A stretch of DNA of 22,341 nt, taken from the IMG/VR virus record IMGVR_UViG_3300035182_001714, positions 1 to 22,341 of that record; one strand, 5' to 3'. Shown here one piece after another: positions 14,238-21,230 of this stretch. A program made the translations under genes and the position numbers. Numbering within the stretch: position 1 is the stretch's first letter; every line of letters begins with the position of its first letter. The DNA is from a virus. The notes under the pieces are model-generated. The model made no database searches. It was not told where the DNA came from and saw only the letters and a list, made by a program, of their open reading frames with translations.

Positions 14238-15607
14238 CTAGCACATACACTGAGTTTCTGATGCGCAAGATACCGCGCGTGCAAGCCCACGGGATTGAAC
14301 CCGAAGCGATGCCATCGCATCTGTTTGATTTTCAGGCTGAGGTGTGTCGGTTCCTGCTGCGCGCCGGTCGTGGCGCTGAGTTTCTCGGCACGGGGCTTGG
14401 GAAATCCCTTATTCAGATCGAGTGGTGCCGACAGGCGGCCGAGGCAACAAATGGCCGGGCGCTGATCCTGACGCCGCTCGCCGTTGCCCGCCAGATGGAG
14501 CGCGAGGCGCATAGGTTTGGCTATACGGCACAAGTTATTCGGTCGCAGGACGATGTGGCGGAAGGAATTAATATTTGCAACTACGAGCGATTGGATGGGT
14601 TGAATCCTCATTCATTCGGCGCCGTGAGCTTGGATGAAAGCAGCATTATCAAGAATTTCACCGGAGCCACGACGCGCAAGCTGATCGATATGTTTTCCGA
14701 TCATCGTTTCCGGCTCTGCAATACCGCGACGCCGGCGCCGAATGATCATATGGAACTCGGCACGCATTCAGAGTTTTTGGGTCTGATGCGGTCGGTGGAA
14801 ATGCTATCCAGGTGGTTTATCAATGATACGTCTGTAGCCTCGCAGACGTGGCGGCTCAAGGGGCACGCTGTGGATGCGTTCTGGGATTGGGTGGCGAGTT
14901 GGGCGAGATGCGCCGACAGCCCGGCCGATCTTGGTTTTGACGGCTCCCGGTTCACTTTGCCGCCGTTGAAGGTGTACAAGCACAGGGTGGCGGCTGAAGC
15001 GAAGGCGATGAAGGGCACCCTATTTGCGGGTGACGTCAACGCCACGGATATGCACGCCGTCAAACGCGAAACTGCCGATGCCAGGGCGCGGTTGATTGCT
15101 GATCTGGTTAGCGCTGAACCCGACGAGCCGTGGTTATTGTGGTGTGATAGCGATGCCGAGGCAGATGCGTTAATGACCGCCATCCCCTCGGCGGTCGAGA
15201 TACGTGGTTCTCACTCGCTGGATCGTAAAGAGGCTGCCCTTGACGATTTTACTACTGGCAGGAAGCGGTATCTTGTGAGCAAGCCTTCGATTTGCGGATT
15301 TGGAGCCAATTTCCAGCACTGCGCACGCCAGGCATTCATTGGCCGGTCGTTCAGTTATGAGGCCTGGTATCAGGCCGTTCGGAGGTGCTGGCGGTTCGGC
15401 CAAAAGCGGCCGGTGCACGTTCATCTCGCCGTTGCCGAGGGTGAGGATCAGATCGGGCGTGTAATTGACCGCAAGGCGGAAGGCCACGCGGCGATGAAAG
15501 TCGCAATGGCGGCCGCTATGTTGCGGTCGCGTGAAACTGCGGCGCAGGCGATGGTGCCGTATAGTGCCACACACAAGGGAGAGTTGCCGTCATGGTTGAC
15601 TGTATGA
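14234..15607 (+). CDS. SNF2/DEAD-like phage helicase
   Basis: This is a superfamily 2 ATP-driven DNA translocase. Motifs in order: Q-like DFQAEVCRFLLRAGRGAEF, Walker A LGTGLGKS (51-58), motif Ia LILTPLAVARQMERE (77-91), DEAH-box variant DESS (134-137), motif III TATPAPND (164-171), and motif VI QAVRRCWRFGQ (380-390). The length of 457 aa is typical of compact phage SNF2 helicases without an added nuclease. It overlaps the upstream 18-codon ORF and overlaps the next methyltransferase by 16 nt, so all three are translated as a block. Likely roles are fork remodelling or replication restart. Restriction or defence links are possible because helicase and methyltransferase are neighbours, but no endonuclease is seen. 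Confidence 0.88.
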   Translation: MTSTYTEFLMRKIPRVQAHGIEPEAMPSHLFDFQAEVCRFLLRAGRGAEFLGTGLGKSLIQIEWCRQAAEATNGRALILTPLAVARQMEREAHRFGYTAQVIRSQDDVAEGINICNYERLDGLNPHSFGAVSLDESSIIKNFTGATTRKLIDMFSDHRFRLCNTATPAPNDHMELGTHSEFLGLMRSVEMLSRWFINDTSVASQTWRLKGHAVDAFWDWVASWARCADSPADLGFDGSRFTLPPLKVYKHRVAAEAKAMKGTLFAGDVNATDMHAVKRETADARARLIADLVSAEPDEPWLLWCDSDAEADALMTAIPSAVEIRGSHSLDRKEAALDDFTTGRKRYLVSKPSICGFGANFQHCARQAFIGRSFSYEAWYQAVRRCWRFGQKRPVHVHLAVAEGEDQIGRVIDRKAEGHAAMKVAMAAAMLRSRETAAQAMVPYSATHKGELPSWLTV

Positions 15608-16524
15608 ATTCATCAGCCGGGAAACGGTGGTGTGCTTACAACGGAGACAGCGGCATGATCATGCCGCAGTTGCCTGATGGATGCGTTGACTTCTCCATAT
15701 ACTCGCCTCCTTTCGGGGATTTGTTCGTATACAGCGACAGCGCCAACGACCTAGGCAACAATGCCTCTGACGATGATTTTTTCGAGCAATACGGGTTCAT
15801 CATTCGTGAGAAACTGCGGCTCACGAAGCCCGGACGGCTAACGGCGGTTCACTGTTCTGATCTGCCGACCCGTAAATGGAAAGATGGATATATCGGGAGC
15901 AAGCCGTTCAGCGACAACATCACGGCGGCTCATATTGATGCCGGATGGCATTTTGTGCGGCGAGTGACGATCTGGCGTGATCCCGTGGTGGAAATGACGC
16001 GCACGAAAGCCCTGAGTTTGCTCCATAAACAAATCTTGAAGGACAGCACATGCTCGTGGCCAGGCACGCCGGATTACTTGCTGCTGTTTCGCAAGCCGGG
16101 CGACAATTTAGAGCCGGTGGGGCACAAACCGGCAGACTTCCCGGTTGAGCTGTGGCAGAAATGGGCATCGCCGGTATGGATGGATATCAATCAGACCGAC
16201 GTGCTGAACAATAAGGCATCGGCGCAGAGGTGGATTGGCGATCCCGTCAGCCTGGCGGGGGCGGCCGAGGATGCCGATGAACGGCATCTGTGCCCGTTGC
16301 AACTGCAACTCATCGAGCGCGCCATGACGCTGTGGAGCAACCCCGGAGACGTGGTGCTATCGCCGTTTCTTGGCATTGGCAGCGAGGGCGTTGTCGCTAT
16401 GCGGAGAGGGCGCAAGTTTATTGGAATCGAGCTGAAAGGCTCGTATTACCGGACCGCGATACGCGCCCTTGAAGCGGCCGAACGGAACGCAGTAGACCTG
16501 CTGCATATATCCAATGCCGACTGA
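15592..16524 (+). CDS. Beta-class DNA methyltransferase (N4-cytosine or N6-adenine)
   Basis: This is a SAM-dependent DNA methyltransferase with the beta-class motif order. Motif IV DFSIYSPPFGDL (catalytic SPPF at residues 38-41) comes first, then a target-recognition region, then motif X CPLQLQLIERAMTLWSNPGD (234-253) and the SAM-binding motif I VVLSPFLGIGSEGVVAMRRG (254-273), followed by KFIGIELKGSYY. SPPF is more usual for N4-cytosine enzymes, but the base cannot be fixed from sequence. Unlike the copy at 3936-5044, it looks intact. ATG 15592 overlaps the helicase end; the ATG four codons later (MNSSAG) is an alternative. It probably protects phage DNA from restriction, together with the cytosine methyltransferase. 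Confidence 0.87.
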   Translation: MVDCMNSSAGKRWCAYNGDSGMIMPQLPDGCVDFSIYSPPFGDLFVYSDSANDLGNNASDDDFFEQYGFIIREKLRLTKPGRLTAVHCSDLPTRKWKDGYIGSKPFSDNITAAHIDAGWHFVRRVTIWRDPVVEMTRTKALSLLHKQILKDSTCSWPGTPDYLLLFRKPGDNLEPVGHKPADFPVELWQKWASPVWMDINQTDVLNNKASAQRWIGDPVSLAGAAEDADERHLCPLQLQLIERAMTLWSNPGDVVLSPFLGIGSEGVVAMRRGRKFIGIELKGSYYRTAIRALEAAERNAVDLLHISNAD

Positions 16525-16551
16525 AGGCGGCAGTTTCTCGCGGAGGGTCCG

Positions 16552-16938
16552 ATGATGTCTGAGCAACGAGCGCATCGTGGATACTGGTATCTTGCCAGTC
16601 CTTACAGTTTGCATCCTGACGGCCCGGAGGTGGCATTTCGAGAAGCATGTGAAGCGGCAGCATTGCTAATAAATGCAGGCGTTCCGATATTTTCGCCGAT
16701 TGTGCATAGTCATCTGATTGCTATTGCAGGCAATATTGATCCTCTATCCCATGAGATTTGGTGGTCCGCCGATCGCCCGTTACTGGATGCGGCAGCCGGG
16801 CTTATTGTCTTGCACTTGCGCGGATGGGATTTATCTCGTGGGGTGGCTGAGGAGCGGAGGCTGTGCGCAGCTGCGGGCAAGCCTGAGATTCACATGGCGC
16901 CCGGGCTGCTGCCTCCTCAGTGGACTGCCGGGCCGTAA
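16552..16938 (+). CDS. DUF1937-family protein
   Basis: It matches the DUF1937 pattern, a small Rossmann-like fold related to nucleoside 2-deoxyribosyltransferases: YWYLASPYS at the start, AAALLINAGVPIFSPIVHSH in the middle, then DPLSHEIWWSADRPLLDAAA, IVLHLRGWDLSRGVAEE, and a final AAGKP. The usual function is unknown; a nucleotide or modified-base role is inferred from the fold. GGAGG sits six bases before ATG 16552; the next codon is also ATG. It is the last gene of the recombination operon before a repeat-rich gap of 150 nt. Confidence 0.8.
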   Translation: MMSEQRAHRGYWYLASPYSLHPDGPEVAFREACEAAALLINAGVPIFSPIVHSHLIAIAGNIDPLSHEIWWSADRPLLDAAAGLIVLHLRGWDLSRGVAEERRLCAAAGKPEIHMAPGLLPPQWTAGP

Positions 16939-16960
16939 TGGCTAGGTTCCGATGCGGCAT

Positions 16961-17090
16961 GGCATGCCGTGCGGCGTGCTATTGTGGCATGCCCGCCTTG
17001 CACAAAATGGCATAGCTAGGCGCGCCATAATGGCGCATGACTCCTGGTCAGCGATGGGGCGGAAGGGCCGCCCACATGAGGGAGAAGCTG
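16961..17090 (+). promoter_or_regulatory. Duplicated regulatory leader, copy 1
   Basis: In order: an inverted pair GGCATGCC (16961-16968 and 16986-16993), TTGCACAAAA (16998-17007), a perfect palindrome GCGCCAT-A-ATGGCGC (17022-17036) containing TGGCGCA (17031-17037), a hairpin GGGCGG/CCGCCC (17057-17062, 17068-17073), and AGGGAGA before ATG 17091. The same elements at almost the same spacings precede the gene at 20164. It probably contains the promoter and operator for the 17091-19877 operon, although no standard -35/-10 pair is clear. Confidence 0.55.
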
Positions 17091-17474
17091 ATGTCGTATG
17101 CCTTCATCTACAGCATGGACGGAAACGTGCTGAAAGGGGACTTCCGCTGGGGGGTAACTCCTGACGAGGTCCTTGACGATGCACGGACCATCGCCCGCGC
17201 CGATCGGCGCAGCGCAATAGTGGAAAATTGGTTGACGGGGGAGGTCTACCGAGTGACCCCCGCCGGGCACGTCTGGCGCGCTCCGAAGGGGTGGACGCCC
17301 TCGTGGGATGAGATGTTCGGCACGCAGAGGGAAGACACCCTCCAGGTCGAACTCAACCGCCTGGCGCAGAAGCGCCAGCAGGTGCGCGCCGCTTCTTGGG
17401 CCGTCCGGGAGGCCGGCGACGGCGGGTTGCCGGCCGCGGAGGCCACCAGCAACCCGGCATCGGAAGGGATCTGA
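17091..17474 (+). CDS. Hypothetical phage protein, 127 aa
   Basis: First gene of the third plus-strand group, behind a distinctive leader. I do not recognise it. The N-terminus looks like a small beta-alpha fold (SYAFIYSMDGNVLKGDFRWG, PDEVLDDARTIARADRRSA), then a short beta segment (IVENWLTGEVYRVTPAGHVW), then a helical C-terminus (LQVELNRLAQKRQQVRAASW) and a disordered Ala/Gly tail. ATG 17091 is favoured by AGGGAGA five bases upstream; the frame is open further upstream, but that part overlaps the hairpin. Confidence 0.65.
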   Translation: MSYAFIYSMDGNVLKGDFRWGVTPDEVLDDARTIARADRRSAIVENWLTGEVYRVTPAGHVWRAPKGWTPSWDEMFGTQREDTLQVELNRLAQKRQQVRAASWAVREAGDGGLPAAEATSNPASEGI

Positions 17475-17476
17475 CG

Positions 17477-17737
17477 ATGCGCGCCAGAAGACTGACCGCC
17501 GAAGACGTTCGGGGGCTTCTCGCTCGCCTGTCTCTGACACAGGGGCAGGCGGCGGCGCTTATCGGGGCGGGCCGGCGATCCGTGGCCCGCTGGTGTCGAG
17601 ATGGCGTTTCTGATCCGCCGACGGTGGCATTATTGAGGATATTGGCGGCACACCCGGAATTAGTGCCCATGCTGCCGGGAGCGCAGGCTGAGGAAGCAGT
17701 CGGCCATCTGGCCAATCAAGCAATCAAGGAGAGGTAA
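17477..17737 (+). CDS. Small helix-turn-helix protein, 86 aa
   Basis: Residues about 7-45 read as a helix-turn-helix of the kind seen in MqsA C-termini and small phage XRE-like proteins: DVRGLLARLSLTQGQAAALI, GAGRRSVARWCRDGVSDPPT, then a Leu-rich helix VALLRILAAHPELV. ATG 17477 is two bases after the stop of the previous gene; the longer open frame upstream is an overlap reading. It is a candidate regulator of this operon or of the GGCGCA-type operators, but there is no direct evidence of its target. Confidence 0.7.
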   Translation: MRARRLTAEDVRGLLARLSLTQGQAAALIGAGRRSVARWCRDGVSDPPTVALLRILAAHPELVPMLPGAQAEEAVGHLANQAIKER

Positions 17738-17738
17738 C

Positions 17739-18014
17739 ATGTCCAATATTGAAAATGCAGCAGTAAATCCGGCAGATCACCGATTTGTGATCCGCAATAT
17801 CAGCGCAATCGGATACGGCCAGGGCTTTACGCTCTGGCACTACCGGCCGGCGCATCCCGACGAGCAAGTGACCGTTCCGGGTTTCTTTGACGATATTTGG
17901 GACATGCTGGCGCCAGGCGATATGATGGTGATCAGCAGCGGGGCCGCCGGCCAGATATTGTTCGTTGTATCGGCTGAGCGGCCAGTGCGTCTTAGGAGTA
18001 TTGCCAATGTCTGA
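17739..18014 (+). CDS. Hypothetical phage protein, 91 aa
   Basis: It has a good SD (AAGGAGAGG) and starts one base after the previous stop. The sequence looks like a small beta-rich domain: DHRFVIRNISAIGYGQGFTL, WHYRPAHPDEQVTVPGFFDD, IWDMLAPGDMMVISSGAAGQ and ILFVVSAERPVRL. The GDMMxxSSG segment resembles small phage proteins found next to tail genes, but I do not recognise a family with confidence. The gene overlaps the next one by 8 nt, which ties it to the three paralogues. Confidence 0.65.
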   Translation: MSNIENAAVNPADHRFVIRNISAIGYGQGFTLWHYRPAHPDEQVTVPGFFDDIWDMLAPGDMMVISSGAAGQILFVVSAERPVRLRSIANV

Positions 18015-18624
18015 TTTCACATTCAAGCTCTGGCAGATAAGCGCTGATAGCCATACTGCGGGCGGCACGCGTGCATTCCGCCGGCTGCTGCAATACCTCG
18101 GACAGCCCGAAGAAGGCTGGGATCCAGAATGCGTGGTCAGCCTCGGAGACGTGGCGGTGAGCAACGGAGCCGCGGATGCCTGGAGTTCTATGCAGTTCTT
18201 GGACTGGTCAAGTATCGCCACCAGACGGATGATTATTGGCGCGTTGCTCCCGTTGCTGCGGCGTGTTCAGGTCCCAGCGGATGCTGTTTCCAGACTGGGG
18301 CGCTGGTGCTCCGGTGAGGAATGCAATCTCGAGCAACTATGCAACGAGTCATGGGTGCTGCAGCTAGTCACAGATCTAGCACTGAAGGCGCAGTCCTGGG
18401 GGCCTGTCTACGCGGCGGATACGGTTTTGGCGATTGCGCTGGAGGCGCAGGATTGCGCCGCTATCAGGGCAGACGAAACAGGAGATTCTCCGCTCGCCGC
18501 GGAAAAGGCAGTCGCAGCCGAAGTTGCTGCTCAAGCGGCAGATCTGATCGCAGCTTTTCCGCCACTACATGCGGCAGTCTCTTCAAAGAGCGACTGCATA
18601 ACAGAGGAAGCCCCCAATGGGTAA
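18007..18624 (+). CDS. Tandem paralogue 1 of an unrecognised phage family, 205 aa
   Basis: This shares a long N-terminal module with the next two genes: FRRLLQYLGQPEEGWDPE, VVSLGDVAVSNGAADAW, FLDW, RRMIIGALLPLLRRVQVPAD and LGRWCSGEECNLEQLC, then a less conserved middle and a shared ending AADLIAAFPPLHAA. The arrangement (hydrophobic module, R-IGALLP, RWC-GE, Ala-rich helices, FP end) recalls proteins annotated as putative immunity proteins in other bacteria; that is only an analogy. ATG 18007 has GGAG upstream and overlaps the previous gene. No signal peptide or membrane helix is visible. Confidence 0.7.
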   Translation: MSDFTFKLWQISADSHTAGGTRAFRRLLQYLGQPEEGWDPECVVSLGDVAVSNGAADAWSSMQFLDWSSIATRRMIIGALLPLLRRVQVPADAVSRLGRWCSGEECNLEQLCNESWVLQLVTDLALKAQSWGPVYAADTVLAIALEAQDCAAIRADETGDSPLAAEKAVAAEVAAQAADLIAAFPPLHAAVSSKSDCITEEAPNG

Positions 18625-19225
18625 TACAAACCTCACTCTTCAGCAGCTTTCGCATGCCGGGCCGTTTTTCCGGCGGCTTCTTCGTTATCTTGGGGAGCCG
18701 GAGGAGGGTTGGCATCCAAAGCGCTTGGTCAGCCTTGGTGATTTCGTAATGGCAAATGGAGTTGCTGGAGGGTGGCAATATATCCGGTTTCTCGACTGGG
18801 ATGATATTCCCGTCCGTCGTCAGGTTATCGGAGCGCTATTGCCGACATTTCGTCGTATTAACGCTCCCGCAAACATCATTACGGAACTTGCGCGCTGGTG
18901 CGCAGGTGAGGAAATCGATCTTTGGCGCCTTTCTGACAAGGCATTGGCAGTAGCACGATGGGAGGATATGCAGCAGAAGAACACACTGGATCCAGCAAAA
19001 TGGCGATCAGGAGAAGCCAGCTGGACACTAGTCGCAGTGATAGACGCGGCAAAGTCCATACGGTGGCGTGATGCAGAAAAAATTGCAGAAGCGTCGTGGA
19101 AAGCCGCAGCCGTGCTTGAACGTTCCAATCAAGCGCGCGACTTTATCAAAGAGTTTCCGCCACTGATCGGTCCTGTTTATGCCGCGGGGAAAGCACGCGC
19201 TCGCCGTCATCAAGCGCAAAACTGA
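18617..19225 (+). CDS. Tandem paralogue 2, 202 aa
   Basis: It repeats the module of the preceding gene: FFRRLLRYLGEPEEGWHPK, LVSLGDFVMANGVAGGW, FLDW, RRQVIGALLPTFRRINAPAN, ELARWCAGEEIDLWRLS, then a longer middle with WRSGEASWTLVAVIDAAK and a final RDFIKEFPPL. The start overlaps the previous gene by 8 nt. Sequence identity to copy 1 is clear over the first 110 residues and lower afterwards, so the duplication is old or under diversifying selection. The function is unknown. Confidence 0.7.
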   Translation: MGNTNLTLQQLSHAGPFFRRLLRYLGEPEEGWHPKRLVSLGDFVMANGVAGGWQYIRFLDWDDIPVRRQVIGALLPTFRRINAPANIITELARWCAGEEIDLWRLSDKALAVARWEDMQQKNTLDPAKWRSGEASWTLVAVIDAAKSIRWRDAEKIAEASWKAAAVLERSNQARDFIKEFPPLIGPVYAAGKARARRHQAQN

Positions 19226-19271
19226 GCGCATATATACTAAGTGAAGTCATTCCTCAAACAGGCAAACCCAA

Positions 19272-19877
19272 ATGACTCCAACGATGACCCTTTGGCAAGC
19301 CCACGAGATGATCAGTCCGTGGGACACTCCGGGAACTCAAGGGACCGCGCAATTCCGTCAGCTGCTCAATTACCTCGATCAGCCCGGGGACGGGTGGGAC
19401 TCAGGCTGCCGGATTTCTCTTGGAGACGTCGCGCTTGCTGCCGGCGCAATGTGCGCTTGGCAGGCGGCGTGCTGTTTGGACTGGACAGATGGCACAATTG
19501 CTAGGTCAGTTATTGGCGCCCTACTGCCGGCGCTTCGGCGAGTTGGTGCTCCAGCGCCTATTGTGGCGGAGCTTGCGCGCTGGTGCGCAGGCAAAGAGGC
19601 CGACCTGGCGGCACTGAGCGCTGCGGAGGAAGAGGCTGCCACAGTCAAAACAACCGGCGCAGAAGCCGCGGTGGCAGCGCGGGTCGCGGCAGATGCAGCC
19701 GGGGCAGCCACAAGGGCGGCGCCAGCGGCAAAGCCGCTCAAGCCGCCGCTACTGCTGATGCTGGCGGCAATACTGACGGCGGAAGCGGCGGGGCCTGCAA
19801 GAGAGAAGGAACGCGCTGCCCAGGTGGCAGATTTGGCGGCAGCTTTTCCGCCGCTGCACTCTGCGACTAGTCTGTAG
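19272..19877 (+). CDS. Tandem paralogue 3 with Ala-rich C-terminus, 201 aa
   Basis: The third copy has FRQLLNYLDQPGDGWDSG, ISLGDVALAAGAMCAW, LDW, RSVIGALLPALRRVGAPAP and ELARWCAGKEADLAALS. After residue 115 it becomes a long Ala-rich stretch with a hydrophobic LKPPLLLMLAAIL, then returns to the shared end VADLAAAFPPLHS. It lies 46 nt after copy 2 and has a weak SD (CAGG), and a TATACT in the gap hints at its own promoter. Frame use stays consistent to the end, so I do not think it is frameshifted. The function is unknown. Confidence 0.65.
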   Translation: MTPTMTLWQAHEMISPWDTPGTQGTAQFRQLLNYLDQPGDGWDSGCRISLGDVALAAGAMCAWQAACCLDWTDGTIARSVIGALLPALRRVGAPAPIVAELARWCAGKEADLAALSAAEEEAATVKTTGAEAAVAARVAADAAGAATRAAPAAKPLKPPLLLMLAAILTAEAAGPAREKERAAQVADLAAAFPPLHSATSL

Positions 19878-19952
19878 GTTCGTCGAAAAACACGCGCTCG
19901 GCGAACTCGCTCTGCTTGCCCCGGCTGAACCAACGCCCACCGAGTGACCCGT

Positions 19953-20033
19953 GACCTGCGGGTAGACCTGCGGGTGACCTGCGTATCCGAGGGCGTGGCC
20001 GCGCGGGTGGCGGGGGTGGGGCCGAGGTCACCC
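19953..20033. repeat. Intergenic direct and inverted repeats
   Basis: GACCTGCGGGT occurs at 19953-19963 and 19965-19975, with a shortened third copy at 19976-19984. GGGTGACCT (19972-19980) has its inverted partner AGGTCACCC at 20025-20033. The gap 19878-20163 holds no gene on either strand that I can support; its right part is the second regulatory leader. Confidence 0.6.
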
Positions 20034-20045
20034 AGCATGCCAAAG

Positions 20046-20163
20046 GGAATGCCACGGCGGCATTCCTGCATTGCATAAAACGATATGGTCATATGTGCCG
20101 GTCTGGCGCACTGTCTGCCTATCAAGAGGGGCGGATGGCCGCCCCAAAGAAGGGAGAGATCAG
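20046..20163 (+). promoter_or_regulatory. Duplicated regulatory leader, copy 2
   Basis: In order: hairpin GGAATGCC/GGCATTCC (20046-20053, 20059-20066), TTGCATAAAA (20071-20080), dyad TGTGCC-N5-GGCGCA (20094-20110), hairpin GGGGCGG/CCGCCCC (20128-20134, 20139-20145), and AGGGAGA before ATG 20164. The second arm of the inverted repeat is 4 nt before TTGCA, and TTGCA is 33 bp before TGGCGCA, exactly as in the copy at 16961-17090. Confidence 0.6.
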
Positions 20164-20418
20164 ATGGCCGCCACCAAGCACTTGCACAATCAATATCCCA
20201 CCAGCGAGATGAGCGATGAGGATTTTGAGACCGCCGAGTCCATTCTGGCTGAGCAGATCGCCGCCCAGATCGATCGCTACTGCCCGGAGGGCGAGGCGAT
20301 CAAGGCGGCCAACGACATGCTCACCAACGAGTTTCGGCCTGGATTGACGATCCAGGAGTGGCTCGCCGCGGCATGCCGCCGCCTTGGCATCGATCCGGCG
20401 GCGTGCGCCGGGCTGTAA
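20164..20418 (+). CDS. Small hypothetical protein, 84 aa
   Basis: I do not recognise this protein. It is acidic and helical (PTSEMSDEDFETAESILAEQ, IAAQIDRYCPEGEAIKAAND) and ends in TIQEWLAAACRRLGIDPAAC. ATG 20164 was chosen because AGGGAGA precedes it and the leader hairpin ends 18 nt upstream; the in-frame extension to 20071 would run through that hairpin. It is the last plus-strand gene and is followed by a good terminator. Confidence 0.65.
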   Translation: MAATKHLHNQYPTSEMSDEDFETAESILAEQIAAQIDRYCPEGEAIKAANDMLTNEFRPGLTIQEWLAAACRRLGIDPAACAGL

Positions 20419-20444
20419 CTCCACTCGACCTCCACACTGTCTTG

Positions 20445-20474
20445 GCCCTGCTCGGGCACACCGGGCAGGGCTTT
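20445..20474 (+). terminator. Intrinsic terminator of the plus-strand genes
   Basis: An 11-bp stem (arms 20445-20455 and 20461-20471, one G-U pair) with the loop GCACA is followed by TTT. It lies 27 nt after the last plus-strand stop codon and fits a rho-independent terminator, although the T-run is short. Confidence 0.65.
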
Positions 20475-20491
20475 CTGCGTCTGACCGGCCG

Positions 20492-20514
20492 AGCGGCGGC
20501 TCTAGGCCGCCGCT
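20492..20514 (-). terminator. Hairpin at the end of the lysis operon
   Basis: AGCGGCGGC (20492-20500) and GCCGCCGCT (20506-20514) form a perfect 9-bp stem with the loop TCTAG, which includes the stop codon of the minus-strand gene ending at 20502. It could end the lysis transcript, but there is no T-run and part of it is coding. Confidence 0.4.
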
Positions 20515-21230
20515 TCCTGCGCCACGAGGCCCAGGGCAGCAAGATCAAGGCCGGCGGGCGAGCGGCCATTGGTATCGAGCCACGAACGCGATACGGTGGC
20601 TGTGGCGCCGAGCGCATAGGTTGGCAGCGCGCCCCATGGGATGGCGCGTTCTTCGCCCCAGGTCACCACGTAGAGGAACCGCGCATCGTAGCGCCCAGCG
20701 CAGACTCGGTGCGCGCCCCAGCTTCCAGGCGCACCGGCATTGTCCCAGACGACCGCGCGCTCCCATTCAACGGGCAATGCCAGGTCAAGCTGGATCGGCC
20801 CGAGGAATGCGACCGCGGCGCGCAGATGCTCGGCATTCCGCGGGTCAAGCGAAAAGAGGTTCGGCACGTCCTCCCATTGCACGCCCCATTCGATGCCCTT
20901 ACTGCTCCACTGCGCCTCAGCCACGTCTGACTGGGTGCCAACGTCAGTTGCCTCGCTTCCGTCCCACCCGGCCCAAGCGCGATAAAGCGCCAGCGCCTCG
21001 GCAGCCGTCGGCTTGCGCACGTCACCAGCCACGGCGGCGCGCATGATCTGCACGGCTCGGAGTGCGGCGCACTCGACGCAGTTGGCATGCATGTCGTTGC
21101 CGAGCGCATCTCCGTCAAGCGCGATCAGGGCATGCCAATTGCAGGCACCAGGCGGCGATGGCGCAGCCGCCAGTGCCGCGCCAAGACGCTCCGAAGGCTG
21201 CGCCGGCCGGTGGATCAGACCGAGGCGCAT
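20502..21230 (-). CDS. Papain-like fold phage protein at the end of the lysis cassette
   Basis: The 242-residue protein follows the layout of phage papain-like proteins: a Cys-helix ANCVECAALRAVQIM (residues about 49-63), a Y-x-x-x-G-[YW]-D segment (LYRAWAGWDGSEATDVGTQS), and a His-containing strand SWGAHRVCAGRYDARFLYVV followed by TWGEE. Cys51 or Cys54, the His in WGAHRV and the polar residue near TWG would form the active site; the usual GGHAV is altered here to GAHRV, so activity is uncertain. The start overlaps the lipoprotein stop (TGATG). The role could be host wall, virion maturation or something else; the assignment is by fold pattern only. Confidence 0.65.
   Translation of the reverse strand: MRLGLIHRPAQPSERLGAALAAAPSPPGACNWHALIALDGDALGNDMHANCVECAALRAVQIMRAAVAGDVRKPTAAEALALYRAWAGWDGSEATDVGTQSDVAEAQWSSKGIEWGVQWEDVPNLFSLDPRNAEHLRAAVAFLGPIQLDLALPVEWERAVVWDNAGAPGSWGAHRVCAGRYDARFLYVVTWGEERAIPWGALPTYALGATATVSRSWLDTNGRSPAGLDLAALGLVAQEAAA

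Noticed and set aside
16939-17036. Standard sigma70 promoter TTGCAC ... CATAAT before 17091
   Set aside because: The spacing is 22 bp, too long. The conserved elements are better described as a separate regulatory module.
19233-19238. TATACT before paralogue 3 as a promoter -10
   Set aside because: A good -10 match, but no acceptable -35 at 16-18 bp; kept only as a hint in the gene entry.
19583-19870. Gly/Arg-rich plus-strand reading in another frame of paralogue 3, hinting at a frameshift
   Set aside because: The standard frame returns to the conserved AAFPPLHS end, so no frameshift is needed.
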